Source: Hydrogenoanaerobacterium sp032017025 (GTDB lineage: Bacteria > Bacillota > Clostridia > Oscillospirales > Ruminococcaceae). Taken from it: DNA of 64,000 bases. The position numbers were made by a program, and so were the translations under genes. This document shows positions 8,089 through 15,821 of this stretch, piece after piece. The stretch lies in contig NZ_DALZQO010000004.1 in the NCBI RefSeq assembly GCF_032017025.1, positions 75,088-139,087 of the forward strand, read 5' to 3'. Position 1 is the stretch's first letter. Every line of letters starts with the position of its first letter. Under the pieces are notes generated by a model. That model did not search any database. It had not been told where the DNA came from and saw only the letters and a program-made list of their open reading frames with translations.

Positions 8089-9747
8089 CTATTTATTATT
8101 GTCGCTGTTGCGGATATCAACGCGCTTAATTTTGCCGCTGATGGTTTTGGGTAGTTCCGTTACAAATTCTACAATACGCGGGTATTTGTAAGGTGCAGTC
8201 TGCTTTTTCACATACTCCTGCAGCTCCTTAACCAACGCATCGGACGGCTGATAAGCCTTGGTGAGCACTATGGTAGCTTTCACCACCTGGCCGCGGACAG
8301 GATCGGGGGCACCGGTGACCGCGCATTCCAAAACTGCTGCATGCTCCATCAGCACGCTTTCAATTTCAAAGGGGCCAATGCGGTATCCGGATGCCTTAAT
8401 GACATCATCGGTTCTGCCAACGTACCAAAAGAACCCGTCCTCATCCCTCCAAGCTGTGTCTCCGGTATGGTAGAGGTTATCATGCCACGCGTCATTCGTA
8501 AGCTTTTCGTTGCGGTAGTAGCCCATAAACAAACCGGGCTGTCTTACGCCGTCCCTCGTACGCAGGACGATTTCGCCGGTAACACCCGGCTCTACGCTGT
8601 TGCCGTTTTCATCCACAAGATCGACATGGTACATGGGGGATGGCTTACCCATAGAGCCTACTTTTGGTGTAGTGCCTACAAGGTTGTTAAGCACGAGAGT
8701 GGTTTCTGTCTGGCCAAAGCCCTCCATCAGTTTAAGCCCGGTATATTCCAGAAAACGGTTGTAAACCTCGGGGTTGAGCGCCTCGCCCGCGGTGGTGGCA
8801 TACTTCAGGCACGAAAGATCGTAGCCCTCCATACCCTCTTTGATAAAGAAGCGGTACATGGTTGGCGGGGCACAAAAGGTTGTAATGCGATATTTTTCGA
8901 TCATTGCCAAAATGTCACCGGGTACAAATTTGTTAAAGTCGTAGACAAATACCGTGGTGCCACAGATCCATTGACCATACAGCTTACCCCAAGCCGCTTT
9001 GCCCCAGCCTGTATCGGAGATTGAGAGATGGATGCCGTCGGGGTTGACATTATGCCAGTACTTTGCAGTGATGATGTGACCGAGTGAATAAGTGTGATCA
9101 TGGATGACCATTTTTGGGTAGCCTGTAGTGCCGGAAGTGAAATACAGCAGCATTGGCTCGTGAGCCTCGGTTTCAACGCGCTCAAACTCTTCGGAAGCCT
9201 TCTCCACCTCATCGGTGAAATAATCCCAGCCTTCGCGCCTACCGTTGACAATAATTTTCGCACAAAGGCTCTTATACTCTTCGCATGCCATATCCACATG
9301 GTCAGCCACCTCGCCGTCAGCGGTACAAAGAATCGCCTTAACACCGGCAGCCTCAAAACGGTATTCAAAGTCTTTTTTCGTGAGCAGATTGGTCGCGGGA
9401 ATTGCAACTGCTCCAAGCTTATGAAGAGCCAAAATGGTGAACCAAAACTCAAAATGGCGTTTGAGCACCAGCATAACCATATCACCCTTTTGCACACCGT
9501 GCGAACGCAGCATATTGGCGGTTTTATCGCTCATGCGCTTGAGGTCTGCAAAGGAGTAGGTATGCTCTTCGCCTGCTTCGTTGCACCAAATCATAGCTCG
9601 GCGGTTAGGCTGCAAGCGGGCAATTTCATCCATGACATCGTAAGCAAAGTTATAGTTCTGCTCATATTTTATTGAAAAATCACATAAAACGCCGCGTTTT
9701 GTAAATTTCTCATCACAAAAGCGTTCGTAAAAGTTTTCCATATCCAT
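8089..9747 (-). CDS. AMP-forming acyl-CoA synthetase (ANL superfamily)
   Basis: Activates a carboxylic acid to its acyl-CoA through an acyl-AMP. The 552 residues contain the phosphate-binding loop (LYFTSGTTGYPK, near 205), the conserved EGFGQTE and YHTGD motifs, the hinge motif GRTDDVIKASGYRIGP (near 440), and the C-terminal catalytic lysine in KTISGKIKR. Overall it resembles acetyl/medium-chain acyl-CoA synthetases, but the chain length of the substrate cannot be read from sequence. The start follows GGAGGAGG and lies 3 bp after the stop of the XRE-cupin gene, so the two are one operon under the T-box leader. That leader points to a link with isoleucine, so a branched substrate such as 2-methylbutyrate is an attractive inference. 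Confidence 0.92.
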   Translation of the reverse strand: MDMENFYERFCDEKFTKRGVLCDFSIKYEQNYNFAYDVMDEIARLQPNRRAMIWCNEAGEEHTYSFADLKRMSDKTANMLRSHGVQKGDMVMLVLKRHFEFWFTILALHKLGAVAIPATNLLTKKDFEYRFEAAGVKAILCTADGEVADHVDMACEEYKSLCAKIIVNGRREGWDYFTDEVEKASEEFERVETEAHEPMLLYFTSGTTGYPKMVIHDHTYSLGHIITAKYWHNVNPDGIHLSISDTGWGKAAWGKLYGQWICGTTVFVYDFNKFVPGDILAMIEKYRITTFCAPPTMYRFFIKEGMEGYDLSCLKYATTAGEALNPEVYNRFLEYTGLKLMEGFGQTETTLVLNNLVGTTPKVGSMGKPSPMYHVDLVDENGNSVEPGVTGEIVLRTRDGVRQPGLFMGYYRNEKLTNDAWHDNLYHTGDTAWRDEDGFFWYVGRTDDVIKASGYRIGPFEIESVLMEHAAVLECAVTGAPDPVRGQVVKATIVLTKAYQPSDALVKELQEYVKKQTAPYKYPRIVEFVTELPKTISGKIKRVDIRNSDNNK

Positions 9748-9750
9748 CGA

Positions 9751-10323
9751 TTATTCCTCCTCCTTCAAAACCACCGCTAAAAACGTGCAGTCTTCACCGC
9801 CGGTTGCGATCATACCGTGCCCTTTTCCGGAATCGTAGTAGATGGCGTCGCCTTCATGCAAGATCTCAGTGTGACCTTCCATCGCGCATTTCAGCGAGCC
9901 TTTGAGCACCAAGTCGAACTCCTGCCCCTTGTGGTAGGAAAGATGGATCGGCTGGTTCTGTTCCTCTTCGCTATACGGTGCGGTAACCAGAAACGGCTCG
10001 GCAACTTTATCTTTAAACAGATACGCGAGGTGTTGGTAGGTAAAGCCCTTTCTGCGCTTGATGGGCAACCCCGTGCCTTTACGCACAATAGAGTAAAAAG
10101 AAAGCTTTGGCTTTTCTCCGGTGACAATCTCCATAAGGTCTACACCAAAAATCTTGGAGCATTCATACAGAAAGGTAAACGAAAAATCGTTTTCGCCGCT
10201 CTCCATATTACTGTATTCTTCTACAGAAACACCTGTTTTTTGTGCCATTTCCTCTACCGGAATTTCGAGAATATCCCTTAAGGTTCTAATGCGCTGCGCA
10301 ATTTCTTGCAAACGTGCTTCCAT
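9751..10323 (-). CDS. XRE-family transcriptional regulator with C-terminal cupin domain
   Basis: A 190-residue regulator: an N-terminal helix-turn-helix (about 5-65, with AQKTGVSVEEYSNME as recognition region) and a C-terminal cupin (about 115-188) likely to sense a small molecule. Proteins with this architecture often control a neighbouring catabolic or carboxylic acid gene. Its stop is 3 bp from the acyl-CoA synthetase start, and the pair shares one promoter and T-box leader, so it probably tunes that enzyme and itself. AGGGGG ribosome binding site before the ATG at 10323. The ligand is unknown. Confidence 0.9.
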   Translation of the reverse strand: MEARLQEIAQRIRTLRDILEIPVEEMAQKTGVSVEEYSNMESGENDFSFTFLYECSKIFGVDLMEIVTGEKPKLSFYSIVRKGTGLPIKRRKGFTYQHLAYLFKDKVAEPFLVTAPYSEEEQNQPIHLSYHKGQEFDLVLKGSLKCAMEGHTEILHEGDAIYYDSGKGHGMIATGGEDCTFLAVVLKEEE

Positions 10324-10361
10324 TGTTATACCCCCTGTTTGAATTTTAATTTTTTAAACGC

Positions 10362-10636
10362 AAAAATAGCCCATCCCAAAATTGGGACGAGCTACTAAAT
10401 AAACCCGTGGTACCACCCAAATTGCACAATTACTTGTGCACTCAGCAGAATTCTAACAAATTCCCGACCATAACGCAGTCATACGAGGTTACTCTACTCA
10501 AAATTTTTCAAGACCCAGCTCAAGAGTGATAAGTTTTACCTGCCATTACCGGACTCGCACCAACCGCCGGCTCTCTGAAAATGATGTACGACAAAACAAT
10601 CTCTATCATCGCTTTTAAATGGTGTATTAAATTGTT
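10362..10636 (-). promoter_or_regulatory. T-box leader, predicted isoleucine specifier (AUC)
   Basis: tRNA-sensing leader on the minus strand. Reading 5' to 3' on that strand, it has the Stem I AGAGAGC element (10576-10570), then a segment reading ATC-A-CTCTTGAG with the candidate specifier ATC at 10530-10528. The T-box sequence GGTGGTACCACG follows (10417-10406), then a 13-bp terminator hairpin (10394-10382 with 10379-10367) and a run of T (10366-10362). In the T-boxes I know (glyQS, tyrS) the specifier is likewise followed by A and a CUC/CUY stretch, hence the isoleucine call. Uncharged tRNA would allow readthrough into the XRE-cupin and acyl-CoA synthetase genes. T-box identity is very secure; the specifier is less so. 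Confidence 0.92.
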
Positions 10637-10642
10637 GTTCCT

Positions 10643-10671
10643 ATCATATTGCAATTCTCTGAAATTGTCAA
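10643..10671 (-). promoter_or_regulatory. Sigma-A type promoter of the T-box operon
   Basis: TTGACA (10671-10666), a 17-bp spacer and TATGAT (10648-10643) on the minus strand. The -35 element overlaps the stop codon of the upstream HAD phosphatase gene. Transcription should start near 10636, giving a leader of about 310 nt. Confidence 0.9.
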
Positions 10672-11327
10672 CCATTTTTTTCAGCGATAGAAAGAATATC
10701 TTCAACTTTGTCAATAACGGTATATGCCCCTGCTTTTTCCAGTTCCTCTTTTGTGCGATATCCCCACAAAACACCAATGCCCCTAACGTCTGCATTCTTT
10801 GCAACAAGCATATCTACATCTGAATCGCCGAAGTACAAAGTTTCGTCCTTCGAAAAGCCCGATTGTTCTATTACCATATTGACACAGGTTGGGTCCGGCT
10901 TATGAGGAATACCGTCGCGCTGGCCAAACACCTGCATAAAGTTGATTTTTGGGAAAAAGTCTTTTACCAGCTGCTGCGCAGGCTCATTTGGCTTATTGGT
11001 GACAACTGCAAGCGCATAGCCTTTATTTTGCAGCTCTTCCAGCACCTCGGAGATACCTGCAAAAGGCTTGGTGCTGTCGAGCATATGTTCGTTATAGTAA
11101 GCAACCTGCTCCGTTTTCAGCTGTGCAATTATTTCGGGGATACGGGCTTCTTCCGGTAAGGCGCGAGTAATTAACATCAGCACACCGTCACCCACAAAAT
11201 AGTGATATGCTTTGGTGGGGTGTGTAGGGTAACCATGTCGTTCCAGCACCCAGTTGGTGGCGGCGGCAAGGTCGTGAATGGTATCGAGCAGAGTGCCGTC
11301 CAAATCAAATATCATCAGTTTCGTCAT
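10668..11327 (-). CDS. HAD-family phosphatase, phosphoglycolate phosphatase-like
   Basis: A 219-residue HAD hydrolase with all motifs in place: nucleophile and acid in FDLDGTLLDT (D8, D10), motif II in VVTNKP, motif III lysine in KPDPT, and motif IV in YFGDSDVDM. The cap and size fit Gph/PpaX-like phosphatases that hydrolyse phosphoglycolate or pyrophosphate; sequence alone does not decide. The ATG at 11327 follows GGGAGG. It appears to be a single gene, and its 3' end holds the -35 element of the T-box operon promoter. Confidence 0.85.
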   Translation of the reverse strand: MTKLMIFDLDGTLLDTIHDLAAATNWVLERHGYPTHPTKAYHYFVGDGVLMLITRALPEEARIPEIIAQLKTEQVAYYNEHMLDSTKPFAGISEVLEELQNKGYALAVVTNKPNEPAQQLVKDFFPKINFMQVFGQRDGIPHKPDPTCVNMVIEQSGFSKDETLYFGDSDVDMLVAKNADVRGIGVLWGYRTKEELEKAGAYTVIDKVEDILSIAEKNG

Positions 11328-11786
11328 ATTTAAAGTCCTCCCGATTGTTTTCTTCTATTACTACCCTACCCCATTTTCATGTAATTTGCAAGCGGCGTGC
11401 TACAGAAATTTCCTGTGCAAAAAACTATTATTTTTGTAAGTTTCAAGACTTTTTTCTGCAAATTTGATATAATAAAACAAGCATTTAGCCTTCGGGCTGA
11501 ATATCGCTCGCAGCGCGATATTTGCCGTTTGGCAAATGTGTTTTATCACATCGGAAACGGTCTTTACGCAACTTAGCACGAAAATTTGCTCCTGGTGCAA
11601 GTAGAAACCTGCGTTTGAGACCGTTTTATGATACAATCGCTGCCTTGCAACTATTCTGTTTTATTTTAATACCTTTGGCTCGCCTTTTACAGGGCAACCG
11701 CCAAAACGATAATTATATTTATAAAAGCTACGTTTTTTATCATATAATGTTACTCGTATTTTCATACAAATAAAGGGGGTGCCGCT
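11328..11786. other. Intergenic region with hairpin cluster, repeat copy A and plus-strand -10-like elements
   Basis: No gene is visible. From left to right there is an AT-rich stretch with TATAAT at about 11468-11473. Next comes a run of small hairpins: one with a TTCG loop at 11485-11502, one at 11501-11521, and one at 11520-11537. Repeat copy A follows (listed separately), and then CATATAAT at 11741-11748, about 38 bp before the next gene. None of the -10-like elements has a good -35 box, so the real promoter of the downstream plus-strand genes is undecided. Confidence 0.6.
11520..11637 (+). repeat. Dispersed structured repeat, copy A
   Basis: About 118 bp shared, with changes, with the right end of the window in inverted orientation. 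Conserved blocks: a hairpin TTGCCGTTTGGCAA, a TTTTAT(C/T)ACATCGGAAACGGTCTTT segment, and a closing segment AGACCGTTTTATGATACAAT. The segments AAACGGTCT and AGACCGTTT can pair and close an outer stem around two inner hairpins. In this copy the inner hairpins are degraded. The element ends with a -10-like TACAAT pointing towards the plus-strand genes. Confidence 0.7.
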
Positions 11787-12002
11787 ATGAAATCGAAGTT
11801 GTTTTCTAATAAGATTGAGCCTTCATGCAGCTACTGCAGCCATGGGGAGCTTTCAAAGGATAATTTAATGATTCTTTGTGAAAAAAAGGGGATTGTTGAC
11901 CCATACTTTAAATGCAGGGCATTCCGTTATTCCCCGCTCAAACGTATTCCCAAAAAGCCAAACAAGCTGCCCGCCTTTGACAAAAGCGATTTTGAACTGT
12001 GA
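11787..12002 (+). CDS. Small four-cysteine protein of unknown function
   Basis: A 71-residue basic protein with cysteines at 14, 17, 31 and 43 (CSYC ... ILCEK ... FKCRAF), a spacing suited to binding one zinc ion or an iron-sulfur cluster. The C-terminal third is rich in Lys/Pro. The ATG follows AAAGGGGG at good spacing. It ends 16 bp before the start of the amidase gene and is very likely cotranscribed with it. I recognise it only as a conserved-looking hypothetical; the context offers no biochemical role. It has no signal peptide, so it stays in the cytoplasm while its partner is exported. Confidence 0.75.
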   Translation: MKSKLFSNKIEPSCSYCSHGELSKDNLMILCEKKGIVDPYFKCRAFRYSPLKRIPKKPNKLPAFDKSDFEL

Positions 12003-12018
12003 TATAGGAGAGATAACA

Positions 12019-14916
12019 TTGAAACCAAACATCAAACGTGCCTGTGCTCTGATGCTCGCCCTTGTTCTGGCAGCATCGCTTTTGCCGGTACCTGCCTTTG
12101 CGGTGTCTCCGCTGAAATACAGCACATCGGATAAGGTAAATGGACTTTACGTGGCAACAGGCCATAACATTGATTTTCCGTCTGCCCCCAATCTTTCAAA
12201 GAAAGATCAAAAACTTGAGCTGGACCGCATTGTAGCATTTGCCACACAGTACGGCTTTAATAATATTTTTTTTGAAGCTGTTACCGGCAGCGGAGCAATG
12301 TATCATTCCAAGGCATACGAATACAGTGAATACCTGACCACAAAAAAGACAAGCTTTCTTTTTAACTGGGATCGCCTTGACCCGCTTGATTATCTGGTAA
12401 CGCAAGCCGCCAAGCATAATATTAAAGTTACCGCCGTGGTTGATCCGTTTTTGGTTGCGGATACCGGCAAGCTGCCTGCAAGCAAAAAGAATATTGCGGT
12501 AAAAAACAGCGAGTATGTGGTTTCTGCAAATGGCAAGCTGTATCTCAACCCCAGTGAGCCGTTTACGCAGGAGCTTGTGGTTTCCGCCGTAGGGGAGCTC
12601 GCCAAAAACTATGACTTAAATGGTATTCTGCTTAAAAACTATGCCTACCCTACTCCGGATTTTGAAATCCGCACTACACAGGAGGAAAAGATACAGCTTC
12701 TAACCAACCTAATCAGTAATATCCATAGCACGGTAAAGAGTGCGCGCCCCACCGTAAAGCTCGGTGTTATGACCGACAAGCCTTTTGACACGGAAGCTTT
12801 TAGCGGTTATGCAGACCACACAGCATGGGCACAGCAGAAGCTGCTGGACTTTGTGGTGCCGAATATTAATGCCCAAACCGATAGCGGTGGCTATGCCCTG
12901 CAGCTTGCCGGATGGAAGCAGTTTGCAGATGAAAACCAGGTTGCCCTTTATACCGGCAATGCCGCAAACCGCATTTTTTCACCCGTTGCCGACAATGGCT
13001 ACTTTGACAGCGCGCAAGAGCTAAACCTGCAGCTTTTTGTGAACAATCAGAATGATGTAGACGGCTGTGTGATACACAGCTATTCGTCCATCAAGGATAA
13101 CTTTTTTGATGTGGCGAGCAGCCTTTCCGCGGTATTTAACCCCTTAACCGCAGCCGAAGAACAGGCACATCTTACTGTCGATTTGAGTATTCCACAGGAA
13201 TTTAACATCACACGCCCTATAAACAAGATTAATACAAGCTACAAAACCTACTATATTATGGGTACTTCCGACCCCAGCTTGTCCGTCACGATGAACGGGA
13301 ATGAGGTGCCGCAGGCACCCGGAGGCACCTTTGGCACCCTGGTGAATCTGAATTTAGGTGAAAACAGTTTCCGTTTTGTACAGGGTGAAAAATCCCAAAC
13401 GGTTACCATCTCCCGTTATGACCCTAATATGGTTTCGCCAAGTAAAATTTCCGAGATGCGACAGAGCAGTATCTTTCCGAAATATGATGAGGGAGTACGA
13501 GTCGGCGAAGAGTTTACCATCACCTGCACCGCACCTTCAGGTGCTTCGGTATCGGTTCAGGTAGATGGGCGCACCGTACCACTCAAACAATATGCGGCGG
13601 CCGCTACAGGGGTTCCTGCTGTTTTTTCAGCAAAGGTAACACTGCTCGGCAACTACCCTGCTGAGGAAACAACCCGCATTGGCAAGCTCACCTACGCCAT
13701 GAGTTACGGCGGTAAAAACACAACCTATACATCGAGCGGGGAACTGCTGGCAGTTGGCAAAAACTCTAAGTTTGCGCTGGAAATTACCGATATGCGCGGA
13801 GATACCAGTTCCGTCAACGATACGAATCAATTCCGTGGCAAGATGATTACCTCAGTGGAAAAAGGTGCAACCGATTATATCGTAGAAAGCAGCGACGATT
13901 ATTATAAGCTGAGCTGCGGCGGCTACATCCACAAGGAAGATGTCAAAGTGCTGGAGGGTAAAATTGACATCAATACTACTGTAAACAGTATAACCTTTAC
14001 AGAGGATTCTATTGGCGAAACCTACACCATGCAGGCCAACGGAAAGCCATATTACATCTCAGAATACGGCGAAGATGCGCTGAAAATAAAGTTTTACAAT
14101 ACCACGCTAAACACAGGGCTATCGTTTAATTCACAGCCTAGCAAGCTGTTCGGTTCTGTGAAAGCCGAGTATGACAGTGCAGAGAATTCCACTACTGTAA
14201 CGTTTGAAGTAAAAGATAACAAACGCCTTTGGGGTTACAATGTGGAGTTTGCCGATGATAGTGTTTTGATTCGTGCAAAGAACACACCAAAGCTTTCAGA
14301 CAACCCTGCTAAGCCACTGGAGGGTGTCACCATTATTGTGGACGCAGGGCATGGCGGCAACGACCCCGGCGCGCTTGGGGTTGCGGGGCAAACCGGCCCT
14401 ACTGAGAGCCAGCTTAACTATATGAATGCATATGCCGCGTACCTGAGACTAAAAGCGATGGGGGCTACCGTTCATATGACCCAGACAAACGATGAACGTT
14501 TGAGCTACGAGCAGCGAATGGACATTGCACGTGATCTACGCGCTGACTTCTACCTGTCGTTTCACCTTAACTCTACGGCAGAAAGCACCGACAGTACCAA
14601 TGCAAAGGGCATTGAGATTTACTACAACGAAGAATTGGCCATTCCGTTTGGCGAAGCTATTTCCGATAAGCTCAGCAAAGCCACCGGGCGTAGGAACCGC
14701 GGTGTTCTGCCTGCCACCTTCCGTGTTACGCAAATGACGCACACGCCCTCTTTGCTTTGTGAGCTCGGCTATATGGTAAGCCCTGAGGAGTATGAGCAGC
14801 TTTGCGACCCCCTCAATATTTACAAAGCTGCACTGGGGATTTCAGACGGAATCGTTCAGGCAATCCGTCAGGCAAATGCACCTATTCAGAATGCAGCACC
14901 AACTACCAAACAATAG
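12019..14916 (+). CDS. Secreted GHL10-type hydrolase-like / N-acetylmuramoyl-L-alanine amidase fusion
   Basis: A 965-residue exported cell-wall protein. Residues 1-28 form a signal peptide ending in VPAFA. Residues about 35-350 look like the GHL10/DUF187 glycosyl-hydrolase-like TIM barrel (NGLYVATGHNID at its start). A middle region with beta-sandwich-like repeats and an SH3-like part follows. Residues about 770-955 are an amidase_3 domain with zinc ligands and catalytic residues in VDAGHGG, TESQ, SFHLNS and CELGYM. It should cleave the amide bond between MurNAc and the stem peptide; the GHL10 part may bind or cut glycan. TTG start at 12019, chosen because AGGAG lies upstream and the signal peptide follows directly; an earlier ATG at 11878 lies inside the previous gene. 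Confidence 0.9.
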   Translation: MKPNIKRACALMLALVLAASLLPVPAFAVSPLKYSTSDKVNGLYVATGHNIDFPSAPNLSKKDQKLELDRIVAFATQYGFNNIFFEAVTGSGAMYHSKAYEYSEYLTTKKTSFLFNWDRLDPLDYLVTQAAKHNIKVTAVVDPFLVADTGKLPASKKNIAVKNSEYVVSANGKLYLNPSEPFTQELVVSAVGELAKNYDLNGILLKNYAYPTPDFEIRTTQEEKIQLLTNLISNIHSTVKSARPTVKLGVMTDKPFDTEAFSGYADHTAWAQQKLLDFVVPNINAQTDSGGYALQLAGWKQFADENQVALYTGNAANRIFSPVADNGYFDSAQELNLQLFVNNQNDVDGCVIHSYSSIKDNFFDVASSLSAVFNPLTAAEEQAHLTVDLSIPQEFNITRPINKINTSYKTYYIMGTSDPSLSVTMNGNEVPQAPGGTFGTLVNLNLGENSFRFVQGEKSQTVTISRYDPNMVSPSKISEMRQSSIFPKYDEGVRVGEEFTITCTAPSGASVSVQVDGRTVPLKQYAAAATGVPAVFSAKVTLLGNYPAEETTRIGKLTYAMSYGGKNTTYTSSGELLAVGKNSKFALEITDMRGDTSSVNDTNQFRGKMITSVEKGATDYIVESSDDYYKLSCGGYIHKEDVKVLEGKIDINTTVNSITFTEDSIGETYTMQANGKPYYISEYGEDALKIKFYNTTLNTGLSFNSQPSKLFGSVKAEYDSAENSTTVTFEVKDNKRLWGYNVEFADDSVLIRAKNTPKLSDNPAKPLEGVTIIVDAGHGGNDPGALGVAGQTGPTESQLNYMNAYAAYLRLKAMGATVHMTQTNDERLSYEQRMDIARDLRADFYLSFHLNSTAESTDSTNAKGIEIYYNEELAIPFGEAISDKLSKATGRRNRGVLPATFRVTQMTHTPSLLCELGYMVSPEEYEQLCDPLNIYKAALGISDGIVQAIRQANAPIQNAAPTTKQ

Positions 14917-14917
14917 C

Positions 14918-14961
14918 ATAAATCAGAAAAGCCCGCCATATGGCGGGCTTTTCTGATTTAT
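14918..14961. terminator. Bidirectional terminator: 44-bp perfect palindrome
   Basis: 22-bp arms (14918-14939 and 14940-14961) with no mismatch and no spacer, located between the convergent amidase and ecfA2 genes. Each strand has four T at the foot of the GC-rich core, so it can stop transcription from both sides. Confidence 0.85.
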
Positions 14962-14991
14962 ACATTGGTGAGGGTTAGGATAGGCTTTTTG

Positions 14992-15819
14992 TTAGGGAAC
15001 AGCCACTTGCCCTTGTGCCACAGCACAGATTGCATCAATTGCGTCATCAAGCTTAATGACACCATCGCCAATCGCTAGCTGCCTGCACAAACGGCTGATA
15101 TATGGCTGCTTCAACATTGCTTCTTTCAGGGCCTCCATGTTCCAAAAAATTTCTTGTGGGCTACCCGAAACAACAACTTTTTTATTTGCCATAACGATTA
15201 CACGCTTGAAATTCTGCACTACAAACTCCATATCGTGGGTAATGGTGATGACGGTCTTTCCGCTTTCATGAAGTGTTTTCAGAATGGACGAAAGACGTCT
15301 TGTTCCCGTCAAATCTTGCCCTGCCGTAGGTTCATCAAAAATCATAACCTCATCATCCATAGCGATAATGGAAGCAATGGTGACAAACTTACGCACGGAA
15401 AGCGGCAGATTGTAAGGGTTCTCATCCTTAAATTGCGTCAAGCCCGTCAGCTCTAGAGCGTAATCAATGAGCTTATTTTTCTTTTCCTCGTCAAACTTTA
15501 GGGTTTTCGGGCCAAACTCAACCTCCGACAATACAGTGGAGTGAAAGATCTGATCGTCCGGGTTTTGAAAAACATACCCTACTACCCGAGAAACCTGCGC
15601 AGTAGTATGATCTTTTGTGTTCATATCACCGATTAGCACATCGCCTTTGGTGGGTTTGTGCAAGCCATTGAGCATTTTAACAGTTGTTGTTTTGCCTGCA
15701 CCGTTCTGCCCGACAATGGCTACGTTCTCACCCTTTTCAATTTCCAAACTGATGTTGTCGACCGCCAAAAACCCACCGGGATATTCAAAGCTTACATCTT
15801 TAAGCGATATATATGCCAT
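14992..15819 (-). CDS. ecfA2: ECF transporter ATP-binding protein A2 with degenerate signature motif
   Basis: One of two ATPases that power an energy-coupling-factor importer. It has 275 residues with Walker A (GQNGAGKTT), the Q-loop (VFQNPDDQ), Walker B and catalytic glutamate (VMIFDEPTAGQD) and the switch histidine (TITHDME). The ABC signature, normally LSGGQ, is replaced by LPLSVRKFVTIAS. Since ECF ATPases work as a heterodimer, one of the two composite ATP sites would be altered. It is the last gene of the nucleoside operon, 2 bp from ecfA1. The ATG at 15819 overlaps a GGAGG-containing end of ecfA1. Confidence 0.9.
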   Translation of the reverse strand: MAYISLKDVSFEYPGGFLAVDNISLEIEKGENVAIVGQNGAGKTTTVKMLNGLHKPTKGDVLIGDMNTKDHTTAQVSRVVGYVFQNPDDQIFHSTVLSEVEFGPKTLKFDEEKKNKLIDYALELTGLTQFKDENPYNLPLSVRKFVTIASIIAMDDEVMIFDEPTAGQDLTGTRRLSSILKTLHESGKTVITITHDMEFVVQNFKRVIVMANKKVVVSGSPQEIFWNMEALKEAMLKQPYISRLCRQLAIGDGVIKLDDAIDAICAVAQGQVAVP

Positions 15820-15821
15820 TG

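Noticed and set aside
11878..12018. Upstream extension of the amidase gene to an ATG at 11878
   Set aside because: It lies inside the four-cysteine protein gene, would place 47 residues before a clear signal peptide and has no ribosome binding site.
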